64,000 nucleotides of DNA. Origin: Fusobacterium sp. (GTDB lineage Bacteria; Fusobacteriota; Fusobacteriia; Fusobacteriales; Fusobacteriaceae). The stretch is taken from the NCBI RefSeq assembly GCF_019012925.1, contig NZ_JAGIRL010000021.1, forward strand, positions 62,001 through 126,000, given 5' to 3'. Below, one piece after another: positions 1 to 7,479 of the stretch. Positions within the stretch are counted from its first letter, which is position 1, and the number at the start of each line of letters is the position of its first letter. A program made the position numbers and the translations under genes. The notes beneath the pieces are model-generated. The model did not search any database, was not told where the DNA came from, and was given only the letters and a program-made list of their open reading frames with translations.

Positions 1-397
1 TAGCATGAAGATCTCCTGTAAAGTGAAGATTTATATCCTCCATAGGAATAACTTGAGAATAACCTCCACCAGTAGCTCCTCCCTTCATTCCAAAGACAGG
101 TCCCAATGATGGTTCTCTAAGTGCAGCTATAGATGATTTTCCAAGTCTATTTAAAGCTTGTGTCAATCCAACTGTCACTGTTGATTTTCCCTCTCCAGCA
201 GGTGTAGGAGTAATTGCTGTTACCAATATTAATTTTCCATCTTTTTTAGCTTCTAACTCTTTTAGTACCTCTAGATTTACTTTAGCCTTGTATTTCCCAT
301 ACTGTTCAATACTATCTTCACTAAGTCCTATCTTTTTAGCTATCTCCATAATATTTTGAATTTTTGCTTCCTGTGCTATTTGAATATCAGTCTTCAA
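1..397 (-). CDS. fhs: Formate--tetrahydrofolate ligase, N-terminal part (runs off window)
   Basis: ATP-dependent ligation of formate to tetrahydrofolate, giving 10-formyl-THF for purine synthesis and one-carbon metabolism in the cytoplasm. About 132 codons are visible and the C-terminus lies beyond the window edge. The translation starts [14 protein letters not shown] and carries the P-loop [11 protein letters not shown] near residue 65, followed by [19 protein letters not shown] and DINLHFTGD, which are hallmarks of this family. The start is a TTG at 395-397 preceded at 5-6 nt by GAGGAGGAG, with no usable ATG nearby. The gene sits 24 nt beyond a terminator-like hairpin and behind a purine riboswitch and short leader ORF. 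Family assignment is very secure; completeness cannot be judged. Confidence 0.95.
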   Translation of the reverse strand, partial: MKTDIQIAQEAKIQNIMEIAKKIGLSEDSIEQYGKYKAKVNLEVLKELEAKKDGKLILVTAITPTPAGEGKSTVTVGLTQALNRLGKSSIAALREPSLGPVFGMKGGATGGGYSQVIPMEDINLHFTGDLHA

Positions 398-420
398 TTT
401 CTCCTCCTCAAATCCTTTCT

Positions 421-474
421 AATTAAAAAGGTCTAAGTACACACTAATGCTTTGCATCAGTACACACTTAGACC
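421..474 (-). terminator. Terminator-like hairpin (attenuator candidate) just upstream of fhs
   Basis: On the minus strand the arms 474-454 and 450-430 pair over 21 positions around a 3-nt loop. The outer nine pairs (GGTCTAAGT/ACTTAGACC) are perfect, and several inner pairs are G:U wobbles that form only in the minus-strand RNA. Five U residues follow (429-425). It ends about 25 nt before the fhs start, so it can act as an intrinsic terminator ahead of fhs. The 5' arm overlaps the last codons and the stop of the leader ORF. Confidence 0.75.
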
Positions 475-567
475 ATTAAATTTACCTATTCTTATATTTA
501 CAATTATGCCTTTGTTAGATTTCAGATTATATATTATATTTCTCTTCTTCTTTTTAACAAATAGCAT
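457..567 (-). CDS. Putative 36-aa lysine-rich leader peptide upstream of fhs
   Basis: ATG at 565-567 is preceded by GGAGGAGAG at good spacing and opens a 36-codon frame (start MLFVKKKKRN, end FNGLSVY). The TGA at 459-457 lies within the 5' arm of the terminator-like hairpin that precedes fhs. An in-frame ATG six codons upstream has no better ribosome site. The peptide is basic and matches no family I know. Its position, between a purine riboswitch and an attenuator-like stem, suggests that its translation matters more than its product: a ribosome finishing it would cover the 5' arm and disfavour the hairpin. Seen: SD, ORF and overlap. Inferred: regulatory role. Confidence 0.5.
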   Translation of the reverse strand: MLFVKKKKRNIIYNLKSNKGIIVNIRIGKFNGLSVY

Positions 568-633
568 TTCTCTCCTCCATAGCATTTTTCATATATACCA
601 AAAGGAATGACAAAAAAGCATCTTGTCAAACAA

Positions 634-696
634 CTCATAGCGGTTAATTTAGGGTCAACCGTAGAAACTCCTGACCATATTACAGGTATATATGAG
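634..696 (-). promoter_or_regulatory. Purine riboswitch aptamer (guanine-type), variant junction
   Basis: The minus-strand RNA shows the purine aptamer core. P1 is CTCATA/TATGAG. P2 is CCTG/CAGG with the conserved AATATGG loop. J2/3 reads GTTTCTAC. P3 is GGTTGA/TTAACC around CCCTAAA. J3/1 reads GCTATGAG. The specificity base before TATG is C, as in guanine/hypoxanthine-type members. Relative to the classic aptamer, the C of J2/3 and the A of J3/1 that face each other next to P3 both appear to be missing. It lies 130-190 nt upstream of the fhs leader ORF, directly after a strong promoter. Sensing purines to set 10-formyl-THF supply is metabolically sensible. Confidence 0.85.
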
Positions 697-718
697 ATAT
701 ATTTTTTTCTATACATCT

Positions 719-747
719 AGAATAACATAAAAGTTAATTTTTGTCAA
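719..747 (-). promoter_or_regulatory. Sigma-70-type promoter for riboswitch-leader-fhs
   Basis: Minus strand -35 TTGACA (747-742), 17-bp spacer, -10 TATTCT (724-719). Predicted start is near 712, about 16 nt before the purine aptamer. It lies downstream of the aroQ stop, so fhs can be transcribed independently of the aro genes. Confidence 0.7.
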
Positions 748-814
748 AATAAAAACTTTTTTTAATGCTTTTTATTTTTTTTAATGTTCTTTGTGTATTT
801 TTTGTTCTTATTTC

Positions 815-1255
815 TTACTTTTTACTAAACATACGACAAAAATACTCTAACCCCATAACATAACTGTCAACACCTAACCCAGATATCTGACCTACACAAG
901 CTGCAGCTGTATAAGATATTTTTCTAAAATCCTCTCTTTTATGGATGTTTGAAAGGTGTACCTCCAATGTTGGAATCTCAATACTTTTTATAGCATCAAA
1001 TAAGGCTATGGAAGTGTGAGTATACGCTCCAGGATTTATAATTACCCCATCATATTTTTCAAAGTATGCTCTTTGTAAAATATTGATCATCTCTCCTTCA
1101 ATATTACTTTGAAAAATATCCAAGCTTATCCCTTTACTCTCTGCTATATCTTTCAGATAATTACACATATCTGCATAATTTTGATGTCCATATACTTCCT
1201 TCTCTCTTATCCCTAAAAAATTTATATTTGGACCATTTAATATCATTATCTTCAT
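815..1255 (-). CDS. aroQ: 3-dehydroquinate dehydratase, type II
   Basis: Third step of the shikimate pathway: dehydration of 3-dehydroquinate to 3-dehydroshikimate by a small cytoplasmic dodecameric enzyme. At 146 aa it has the usual type II length. NGPN is at residues 7-10, the catalytic Arg17 and Tyr22 lie in LGIREKEVYG, and INPGAYTHTS (about 72-81, with the catalytic His) and EVHLSN (about 98-103) follow. The ATG overlaps the aroE stop by 4 nt (ATGA), so the two are translationally coupled. It is the last gene of the aroC-aroE-aroQ operon. Secure. Confidence 0.96.
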   Translation of the reverse strand: MKIMILNGPNINFLGIREKEVYGHQNYADMCNYLKDIAESKGISLDIFQSNIEGEMINILQRAYFEKYDGVIINPGAYTHTSIALFDAIKSIEIPTLEVHLSNIHKREDFRKISYTAAACVGQISGLGVDSYVMGLEYFCRMFSKK

Positions 1256-2073
1256 AATTTTTCTCCTCTTAGTTCCTTCTCTACCAACTCTTCTAACTCC
1301 TCTACCAAAGCTCTATCTACCGTGATTCCTTTCCATATTTCATCACTTTTTATAGCTTGGTTTACCAGCATTGAAACCCCGTTTACACATTTTAATCCAT
1401 TTTTTTTTGCCAATCTTAGAAATTCTGTATCTGCTGGATTGTATATTAAATCTATAGCCATATCAAAACGTTTTAATATATCCTCAGTTACAGGTGAGTT
1501 AAGAGTATTTGGGTACATTCCTACTGGAGTCGTATTGATTAAAATCTCTCCTCCTATTATATCTTCATAAGAAACTACCATTATGTTTTTAAACCTTCTC
1601 TTTAATTCAGCTTTTTTGCTCTCTACATCTCTAGTTACAACAACTATCTCTTTAGCCCCTAGATCATTTAAAGCTACAATTACTGATTTGGCAGCTCCTC
1701 CACTTCCCAACACATAGCAACTCTTCTTACTTATCTCTACACTGTGCTCCTCTAACATCTTTATAAATCCAAAATAATCACTGTTGTAACCATAAGTTTT
1801 CCCATCTTCTATCCTTACCAAATTGATAGCTCCTATCTTTTTAGCCTCTTCTGATATATAATCTAACTCATCTAATAATACCTCTTTGTATGGAATTGTA
1901 ATATTAAATCCTACTACATCTTCAGCTCTCAATTTTTTTAAAATATCTTTTTCATTCTCTATCTCATATAAAGAGTACTCTCCTGATAAGTTTAATTTTT
2001 GAAATACATAGTTATGAATCAATGGTGACAGTGAATGACCCAATTTTTTTCCAACAAGACCATATTTACTCAT
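1252..2073 (-). CDS. aroE: Shikimate dehydrogenase
   Basis: NADPH-dependent reduction of 3-dehydroshikimate to shikimate. The translated protein has the substrate motif GHSLSP near the N-terminus, NITIPYK with the catalytic Lys near residue 60, the Rossmann motif GSGGAAKS and NTTPVGMYP. I start it at the ATG at 2073 because GTGGAGG stands 5-6 nt upstream; the longer frame (from 2091) would add six residues with no ribosome site. That start overlaps the aroC stop by 8 nt. The predicted length of 273 aa is normal. The gene is translationally coupled on both sides within the aro operon. Confidence 0.94.
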   Translation of the reverse strand: MSKYGLVGKKLGHSLSPLIHNYVFQKLNLSGEYSLYEIENEKDILKKLRAEDVVGFNITIPYKEVLLDELDYISEEAKKIGAINLVRIEDGKTYGYNSDYFGFIKMLEEHSVEISKKSCYVLGSGGAAKSVIVALNDLGAKEIVVVTRDVESKKAELKRRFKNIMVVSYEDIIGGEILINTTPVGMYPNTLNSPVTEDILKRFDMAIDLIYNPADTEFLRLAKKNGLKCVNGVSMLVNQAIKSDEIWKGITVDRALVEELEELVEKELRGEKL

Positions 2074-3160
2074 ATTTTCCTCCACTTTCAAATATTTTAT
2101 CCAATAAAGCTATAGCCATAATAGCCTCTATCACTACAACAGCTCTAGGTACTATGCATGGATCATGCCTTCCCTCTATTAAAAGCTTACAATTCTCTTC
2201 ACTCCTTATATTTACAGTATTTTGCTCCTTTGATATAGATGGAGTAGGTTTTATAGCTACTTTAAAAGATATTGGCATCCCATTTGAAATTCCACCGAGT
2301 ATACCTCCATTATTGTTAGTTAAAGTTTCTACCTTTCCACTGTTATAATGATACTGATCATTCACTTCAGAGCCATAATATCTCGTTATATCAAAACCAC
2401 TTCCAAACTCAATCCCCTTAACTGCAGGAATTGAAAAAGCTAAATGTGCGATTGTACTTTCCAATGAATCAAAAAAAGGTTCTCCTACTCCACTTGGAAC
2501 TCCAACAGCATAACAACTTATTGTTCCTCCTACCGAATCTCCTGTAACTCTCGCTTTTTCAATCTCAGCTTTTATCTTTTGAATCTTCTTCTCATCGATA
2601 ATTGCCATCTCTTTGTTAGCTAATTTTTCAAATACCTCTTTATTTAACTCTTCTTTGGTCAATCCCTCTATCTCAATCCCTTTTATACTAGTTATTTGAG
2701 CTCCAACATATATGTTTTTTTGAGCTAGTATTATCTTTGCAATAGCTCCAGCAAAAACAATTGGTGCTGTAATTCGCCCTGAAAAGTGCCCCCCTCCCCT
2801 TACATCATTATATCCACGATACTTTATATATGCTGGATAATCACTGTGGCTAGGTCTCATCATAATTTTTAGATCCGAATAATCTTTAGATTTTTTATCC
2901 TCATTTCTTATTATGACACACATAGGTGCTCCAGTAGTCCTTCCTTCATAGATCCCACTCAAAATTTCATATCCATCACTCTCTTTTCTCTGTGTTGAAA
3001 ATCTATTTTTTCCTGGTGCTCTCCTCTGCATCTCTCTTTCTATATACTCATCTATTATCTCTATTCCAGCTGGTAATCCATCAATATTTATCCCAATAGC
3101 CTTTCCATGTGATTCTCCAAAAATTGACAATCTAATAGTTTGTCCCCAGTTAGCTCCCAT
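2066..3160 (-). CDS. aroC: Chorismate synthase
   Basis: Last common step of aromatic amino-acid synthesis: EPSP to chorismate using reduced FMN, in the cytoplasm. The 364-aa length is typical. The N-terminus NWGQTIRLSIFGESHG is the family signature, and RRAPGKNRFSTQRKESD, RPSHSDYPAYIKYRGYNDVRGGGHFSGR and the C-terminal GRHDPCIVPRAVVV cover the FMN- and substrate-binding blocks. SD AAGGAG is well placed. First gene of aroC-aroE-aroQ; the genes for the other shikimate steps are not in the window. Confidence 0.97.
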   Translation of the reverse strand: MGANWGQTIRLSIFGESHGKAIGINIDGLPAGIEIIDEYIEREMQRRAPGKNRFSTQRKESDGYEILSGIYEGRTTGAPMCVIIRNEDKKSKDYSDLKIMMRPSHSDYPAYIKYRGYNDVRGGGHFSGRITAPIVFAGAIAKIILAQKNIYVGAQITSIKGIEIEGLTKEELNKEVFEKLANKEMAIIDEKKIQKIKAEIEKARVTGDSVGGTISCYAVGVPSGVGEPFFDSLESTIAHLAFSIPAVKGIEFGSGFDITRYYGSEVNDQYHYNSGKVETLTNNNGGILGGISNGMPISFKVAIKPTPSISKEQNTVNIRSEENCKLLIEGRHDPCIVPRAVVVIEAIMAIALLDKIFESGGKYE

Positions 3161-3191
3161 CTCTCTCTCCTTTACTTCTATTGTTAGTATA

Positions 3192-3200
3192 ATTATACCA
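3192..3200 (-). promoter_or_regulatory. Extended -10 promoter for aroC operon
   Basis: Minus-strand TGGTATAAT (3200-3192) lies about 32 nt before the aroC start. No good -35 is visible, which fits an extended -10 promoter. Confidence 0.5.
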
Positions 3201-3226
3201 TATTTAGATTATGAACTAAAATTTTA

Positions 3227-3254
3227 TTGTGTATTTTTTTTTATATGTTACAAT
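3227..3254 (+). promoter_or_regulatory. Promoter of the surface-repeat protein gene
   Basis: TTGTGT (3227-3232), 16-bp spacer, TACAAT (3249-3254) with an upstream TG (extended -10). It diverges from the aroC promoter. Confidence 0.55.
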
Positions 3255-3286
3255 ATATCTATATTCTATTTAGGAGGGAAATTTTT

Positions 3287-3865
3287 ATGAAATTAAAATC
3301 TTTAATTGCAGGTATGGCTCTTATATCATCACTATCTGTTAGTGCTAGTCAAGGAGCTCAGTTTTCAGTTTTACCTGGAGTACAATTTGGAGCTACTAAA
3401 GCAGACTCTATTGATGGATTCAGTTTTAACTTATTAGGAGCAGAGAACCAAAATGTATCTGGTTTTGATCTATCATTAATAGGTTATAGAAAAGTTAATG
3501 GTAATTTCAGCGGACTTCATCTGTCTCTTTTCTTAGAAGCTTTTAGAGTAGATGGAAATATGAAAGGTATCTCTCTATCGCTTTGGAATGATGTTAAAGG
3601 TAGTGTTAGCGGTGGGACATTAGGTCTTGTAAATACTGTCGGTGGAGATGCAACTTTCCAATTTGGAGGAGTTAATATTGTAAATCGTGAAGCTCTTGTT
3701 CAAATTGGATTTGTTAACTATGCTCAACAAGTTGGAGGACTTCAATTTGGACTTGTCAATGCAACTAGAAGATTAGAAGGATTACAAGTTGGACTAGTTA
3801 ACTATGCTGAAAATGGAGTGTTACCAGTTTTACCTATCGTTAACTTTAGAAAAACTCTATTTTAA
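3287..3865 (+). CDS. Secreted surface-repeat protein (LA_2272-like repeats)
   Basis: 192 aa starting at the ATG at 3287, which follows GGAGGG; a frame opening at 3227 would add 20 residues upstream of that site. A clear signal peptide (MKLKSLIAGMALISSLSVSA) is followed by a mature part made of about 20-22-residue repeats, each with a hydrophobic strand and a GLQFGLVN / GLQVGLVN type core. This pattern matches the LA_2272 family of surface repeats found in Leptospira and Fusobacteria, probably beta-solenoid or outer-membrane-associated. No catalytic motif is seen and its function is unknown. It is a single-gene unit with its own promoter and terminator. Confidence 0.7.
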   Translation: MKLKSLIAGMALISSLSVSASQGAQFSVLPGVQFGATKADSIDGFSFNLLGAENQNVSGFDLSLIGYRKVNGNFSGLHLSLFLEAFRVDGNMKGISLSLWNDVKGSVSGGTLGLVNTVGGDATFQFGGVNIVNREALVQIGFVNYAQQVGGLQFGLVNATRRLEGLQVGLVNYAENGVLPVLPIVNFRKTLF

Positions 3866-3869
3866 TATA

Positions 3870-3916
3870 AAAACTGCACCTAAAATCTTAAGTAATTAAG
3901 ATAGGTGCAGTTTTTT
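3870..3916. terminator. Bidirectional terminator
   Basis: AAACTGCACCT (3871-3881) pairs with AGGTGCAGTTT (3903-3913). An inner CTTAA/TTAAG pairs too, and there is a T run on the plus strand and an A run on the other side. It separates the convergent surface-repeat gene and SEDS gene. Confidence 0.8.
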
Positions 3917-3919
3917 ATC

Positions 3920-5146
3920 TTACCTCTGTTTGTTTATACTTAAAATTATCCCCATAGCAGCAAATATCGTTACAATTGAGGTTCCACCAGCACTGAATAT
4001 TGGCATTGGTATTCCAAAAACAGGTAACATTCCTAAGGCTACATATATATTGATAAGAACCTGTGTTATTAAGTATCCACCAATCCCTATAGCCAAATAC
4101 TTTCCAAAATAATCTGTAGTTTCCATAGCTGTCCTCTTTATGTTATTAAAGAGCAATACAAATAGAAAAAGTAAAAGTAGCATACCTACAAATCCAAACT
4201 CTTCTCCAAAGGTTGCAAGTATGAAGTCAGTATTAGCTTCTGGAAGATAGTTGTACTTCTGTACTCCATTTGCATATCCCTCACCCAAGATTCCACCTCT
4301 TCCAAAAGCCATAAGTGATTGTGCCACTTGATAACCAATATCTAAATCATACTCATTTTTTAATACCCCATTCAAGTAACTAACTACTCTACGCAATCTA
4401 TAACCATAGGTTAGCTTATCTCCTATAAAAGCTACATAATAGAAAAATCCTCCAGCTACTCCTATAAACAGTGAACTCAATCCTACTATCAATTTCATAC
4501 TCACTCTACTCATAAAAAGCATTGTAATAGCAATAGCAATATAATGTATTGTAGTCCCTAAGTCTTTTTCTAACATTACCAAAACAAGATAGATAAGAAC
4601 TATTCCAGCTACATTTGCTATTATTCCCAAGCTTTTATACTTCTCTTCCTCTCCCTTTTCTAAAAGTTTAGCTAAAATTATTATAAATGGAAGTTTCATC
4701 ATCTCAGCAGGTTGAATACTAAAACCGGCTATTCTAATCCAACCAATAGCCCCATTTATTGTTGGTACATATTTTTTTAGAGCTGGTATTTTAGCTCCTA
4801 TTACAACAGCTAAAAGAGATAAAATTGAAATTAACAGTAAAAAGCCTATCATCTTTTTTCTCTTCAATTTTTTATAATCTCTCGTTGAAACAAACATAAA
4901 AACCCCTATACCAGCACCTATATATGTACAGTGATTTCTTATTGTTTTTAAAATTCCTTTTAAATATACACCTTCTAGCTTTACACTTACCATATTCAAG
5001 AGACTCATTATTATGAGAAGAATGAGAATTACTACAATTCCACCATTTCTAATTCTTTTCCTTCTTCTTATAGCTTCCTCTTTATCCTGCCTATTTAATT
5101 GATTTCTCTTATTGTATAAATTTTCATTCTCCACTATCATACTCAT
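3920..5146 (-). CDS. SEDS-family peptidoglycan glycosyltransferase (FtsW/RodA)
   Basis: Polytopic membrane protein of 408 aa that polymerises lipid II with a partner class B PBP. A basic cytosolic N-terminus (about residues 1-33) precedes about ten membrane segments. The signature block GYQVAQSLMAFGRGGILGEG and YLPEANTDFILATFGEEFGFVG is diagnostic of SEDS proteins. RodA and FtsW cannot be separated from this sequence alone, and no PBP or cell-division gene is adjacent to decide it. It lies 7 nt after the HAD hydrolase stop, so the two form an operon. The second methionine (residue 3) is an alternative start; neither has a strong SD. Confidence 0.88.
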   Translation of the reverse strand: MSMIVENENLYNKRNQLNRQDKEEAIRRRKRIRNGGIVVILILLIIMSLLNMVSVKLEGVYLKGILKTIRNHCTYIGAGIGVFMFVSTRDYKKLKRKKMIGFLLLISILSLLAVVIGAKIPALKKYVPTINGAIGWIRIAGFSIQPAEMMKLPFIIILAKLLEKGEEEKYKSLGIIANVAGIVLIYLVLVMLEKDLGTTIHYIAIAITMLFMSRVSMKLIVGLSSLFIGVAGGFFYYVAFIGDKLTYGYRLRRVVSYLNGVLKNEYDLDIGYQVAQSLMAFGRGGILGEGYANGVQKYNYLPEANTDFILATFGEEFGFVGMLLLLFLFVLLFNNIKRTAMETTDYFGKYLAIGIGGYLITQVLINIYVALGMLPVFGIPMPIFSAGGTSIVTIFAAMGIILSINKQR

Positions 5147-5153
5147 ACTATTA

Positions 5154-5960
5154 TCACTCTATCTCTAAAAATTTTCTCTCTAAATACTCAGCTACACCGT
5201 CTTCTGTATTTTTTCCAATTATCTCATTGTTTGGTAGTCTATCTTTTAATCTAACTGAAGCATTTTCCATGATTAAACCCTTTCCTACCTCTTTTAACAT
5301 CTCATAGTCATTTAATCCATCTCCAAAAGCAATTACACTCTCTAGAGGAATCTCTAATCTTTCCATCACACTCTTTATAGCTTCTCCCTTACATACAGAG
5401 TGTGCCATAATTTCTAAACACTCCTCTCCAGATAGTGTCAATGAAATTCTATCTCCAAACTCATTTTCAATCTCTTTTTCCAAAGCTTCTAACTCTTTAA
5501 AATTTTTACTTATAAAAAATATTTTTATAACTTTAGAGTAGTCAACTTTGTCAAAATCTTCCACTGTGTAAGAAAAGCCACTCTCTTGATGAAAACTTTT
5601 AAACTCCTCTAACTCCTCCTCTATATACCAGTTATTATCTGTATATATGTGTCTTGAGATATCTTTACTACATTTTTTTTCTAATATTTTTTTTACTACA
5701 TCCTCTTCCATATCTCTCTCATATACAATCTCATTATTTTCATTATGGATTATTGCACCATTTGAACTTATCAAATATGAATCTAATCCCAACTGTTTTT
5801 TTAGTTCTAAGGCATCTAAATGGTGTCTCCCTGTAGCTATAAATATCTTTTTAACTCTATCTTTTACCTCTTTTATAACTTTTTTTGTTTTATCTGAAAA
5901 TCTATGCTCTCCATTTAAAAGAGTTCCATCTAAATCACTAACTATTGCTTGATATTTCAT
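5154..5960 (-). CDS. HAD-superfamily hydrolase, Cof subfamily
   Basis: 268-aa cytosolic phosphatase of the Cof (IIB cap) group, acting on small phosphorylated metabolites such as sugar phosphates; the substrate is not inferable. Motif I DLDGTLL (residues 9-15) holds the nucleophile Asp, motif II is FIATGRH, a conserved Lys lies in VCKGEAI and motif IV is FGDGLNDYEML. The start is preceded by AGGAGAATACAGA. First gene of a two-gene operon with the SEDS polymerase. Confidence 0.88.
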   Translation of the reverse strand: MKYQAIVSDLDGTLLNGEHRFSDKTKKVIKEVKDRVKKIFIATGRHHLDALELKKQLGLDSYLISSNGAIIHNENNEIVYERDMEEDVVKKILEKKCSKDISRHIYTDNNWYIEEELEEFKSFHQESGFSYTVEDFDKVDYSKVIKIFFISKNFKELEALEKEIENEFGDRISLTLSGEECLEIMAHSVCKGEAIKSVMERLEIPLESVIAFGDGLNDYEMLKEVGKGLIMENASVRLKDRLPNNEIIGKNTEDGVAEYLERKFLEIE

Positions 5961-6044
5961 TCTGTATTCTCCTTTATTTATATCTCTTATTCTACGTAAT
6001 ATAATACCATTAAAAAAAAATTTTGAAAAGTTTTTATTTTTTTA

Positions 6045-6073
6045 TTGACAGTTTTTTAAAATTATGATATTAT
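6045..6073 (+). promoter_or_regulatory. Promoter of tRNA-Pro/tRNA-Gln
   Basis: TTGACA (6045-6050), 17-bp spacer, TATTAT (6068-6073), about 19 nt before the first tRNA. Confidence 0.75.
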
Positions 6074-6091
6074 TATTTCTGTTGATGGGAG

Positions 6092-6168
6092 CGGAATATA
6101 GCGCAGTCCGGTAGCGCATCTGCCTTGGGAGCAGGGGGCCGCAAGTTCGAATCTTGCTATTCCGACCA
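6092..6168 (+). tRNA. tRNA-Pro (anticodon TGG)
   Basis: 77 nt with cloverleaf. The acceptor stem is CGGAATA/TATTCCG, followed by A and an encoded CCA. The anticodon stem is TCTGC/GCAGG with loop CTTGGGA, giving TGG. The T arm contains GTTCGAATC. Cotranscribed with the tRNA-Gln 8 nt downstream. Confidence 0.97.
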
Positions 6169-6176
6169 TTTAATAT

Positions 6177-6251
6177 TGGGGTGTCGCCAAGCGGTAAGGC
6201 AACGGACTTTGACTCCGTCATGCGTTGGTTCGAATCCAGCCACCCCAGCCA
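6177..6251 (+). tRNA. tRNA-Gln (anticodon TTG)
   Basis: 75 nt. The acceptor stem is TGGGGTG/CACCCCA with G discriminator and encoded CCA. The anticodon arm ACGGA-CTTTGAC-TCCGT gives TTG, and the T loop is GGTTCGAATCC. The weak U1-A72 pair is typical of tRNA-Gln. Confidence 0.97.
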
Positions 6252-6262
6252 TTTGATAACTA

Positions 6263-6291
6263 CCACTTAATCAGATTAAGTGGTTTTTTTT
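6263..6291 (+). terminator. Terminator of the tRNA operon
   Basis: CCACTTAATC/GATTAAGTGG stem of 10 bp with a one-base-separated loop, then eight T. Confidence 0.85.
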
Positions 6292-6350
6292 ATTTCATTT
6301 TTAAAAAAATATATGCTATAATGAAAAAAAATATATTGAGGTGGTTTTTT

Positions 6351-7466
6351 ATGGATAACAGAATTTTACAACTTGCAAAAAACTTAGTTTCTCACTCTTG
6401 TAGAGTTGAAAAAGGTGAGCGTGTTCTTATAGAGATCTTTGGAGATGCTCCTAAAAATCTAGCAAAAGCTCTAGTTAAAGAGGTAACTAATGTTGGTGGA
6501 CTACCCTTTGTAACATTAAAAGATCAATCTATTACTAGAGAGCTTATTAAAAACTCTACTAAAGAACAGATTGAATTGATGGCTAAGTATGAATTGGAAA
6601 GAATGAAAGATATGGATTGCTATATTGGTATTAGAGGAAGCGAAAACACTGCTGAATTATCTGATGTTGCAGATGATAAGATGAGACTTTACTCTGATTG
6701 CTTCTCAATGCCTGTACATCTAAAAGAGAGAGTTAATAATACTAAATGGGTAGTTTTAAGATACCCAAACAACTCTATGGCTCAACTTGCAAATACATCT
6801 TTAGAGAGTTTTGAAGACTTCTATTTTGATGTTTGTTGTTTAGATTACTCTAAAATGGAAAAGTCTATGGATTCTCTGTCTCAACTTTTAGAAAAATCTG
6901 ATAAAGTTAGAATAACTGGGCCAGGTACAGATATCTCTTTCTCTATTAAAGATATACCTAATGTTAAGTGTTTTGGTCGTAGAAATATCCCTGATGGTGA
7001 GGTTTACACAGCTCCTATCAGAAATAGTGTAAATGGAGTTATATCTTACAATACACCATCTGTATATGAAGGGTTTACTTTTGAAAATATAGTATTCGAG
7101 TTTAAAGATGGAAAAATTATAAAAGCTACTTCTAATAATACAGAAAAGTTAAATGAGATTTTAAATTCTGATGAAGGAGCTAGATATATTGGAGAATTTG
7201 CCTTTGGAGTGAACCCATATATTCTAAAACCTATGAAAGATACATTGTTTGATGAAAAGATTTCTGGAAGTATACACTTCACTCCTGGTCAAGCTTATAA
7301 ACTAGCTGACAACGGAAACAAATCTAATATTCACTGGGATCTTGTTCTTATCCAAAGACCTGAATTTGGTGGTGGAGAGATTTGGATAGATGATGTTTTA
7401 ATTAGAAAAGATGGAATTTTTGTATTAGAAGAATTAAAAGTTCTAAATCCTGAAAATTTAAAATAA
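6351..7466 (+). CDS. Aminopeptidase, M29 (AmpS/thermophilic metallopeptidase) family
   Basis: Cytosolic dinuclear-metal exopeptidase removing N-terminal residues from peptides. The ATG at 6351 follows GAGGTGG at good distance and a TATAAT at 6317. The longer open frame from 6225 runs back through the tRNA-Gln and the terminator and is not coding. 371 aa, in the family range. Family blocks include VEKGERVLIEI, the C-terminal ligand regions GEVYTAP (about residue 215) and FGVNP (about 285), and IHFTPGQ and WDLV with the HWD motif. A general peptide-catabolism role fits an amino-acid fermenter. Separate from the following operon by 13 nt, so possibly cotranscribed. Confidence 0.88.
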   Translation: MDNRILQLAKNLVSHSCRVEKGERVLIEIFGDAPKNLAKALVKEVTNVGGLPFVTLKDQSITRELIKNSTKEQIELMAKYELERMKDMDCYIGIRGSENTAELSDVADDKMRLYSDCFSMPVHLKERVNNTKWVVLRYPNNSMAQLANTSLESFEDFYFDVCCLDYSKMEKSMDSLSQLLEKSDKVRITGPGTDISFSIKDIPNVKCFGRRNIPDGEVYTAPIRNSVNGVISYNTPSVYEGFTFENIVFEFKDGKIIKATSNNTEKLNEILNSDEGARYIGEFAFGVNPYILKPMKDTLFDEKISGSIHFTPGQAYKLADNGNKSNIHWDLVLIQRPEFGGGEIWIDDVLIRKDGIFVLEELKVLNPENLK

Positions 7467-7479
7467 TTCGGAGGAGATT

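Noticed and set aside
400-700. Tetrahydrofolate riboswitch before fhs
   Set aside because: Considered because fhs is a folate gene, but the visible conserved segments (AATATGG loop, GTTTCTAC, CTATGAG) match the purine class, not the THF class.
534-716. 60-codon open frame on the minus strand
   Set aside because: It runs through the purine riboswitch aptamer and has no good ribosome site; the conserved bases are RNA structure, not codons.
3920-5146. Naming the SEDS protein specifically FtsW or RodA
   Set aside because: Residues that separate the two could not be judged by eye and no diagnostic neighbour (pbp2, murG, mreC) is adjacent.
6042-6266. 74-codon minus-strand open frame
   Set aside because: It is antisense to the tRNA-Pro and tRNA-Gln genes; fortuitous.
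6225-6350. N-terminal extension of the M29 aminopeptidase
   Set aside because: Would be translated from within the tRNA-Gln gene and across a terminator; the ATG at 6351 has its own SD and promoter.
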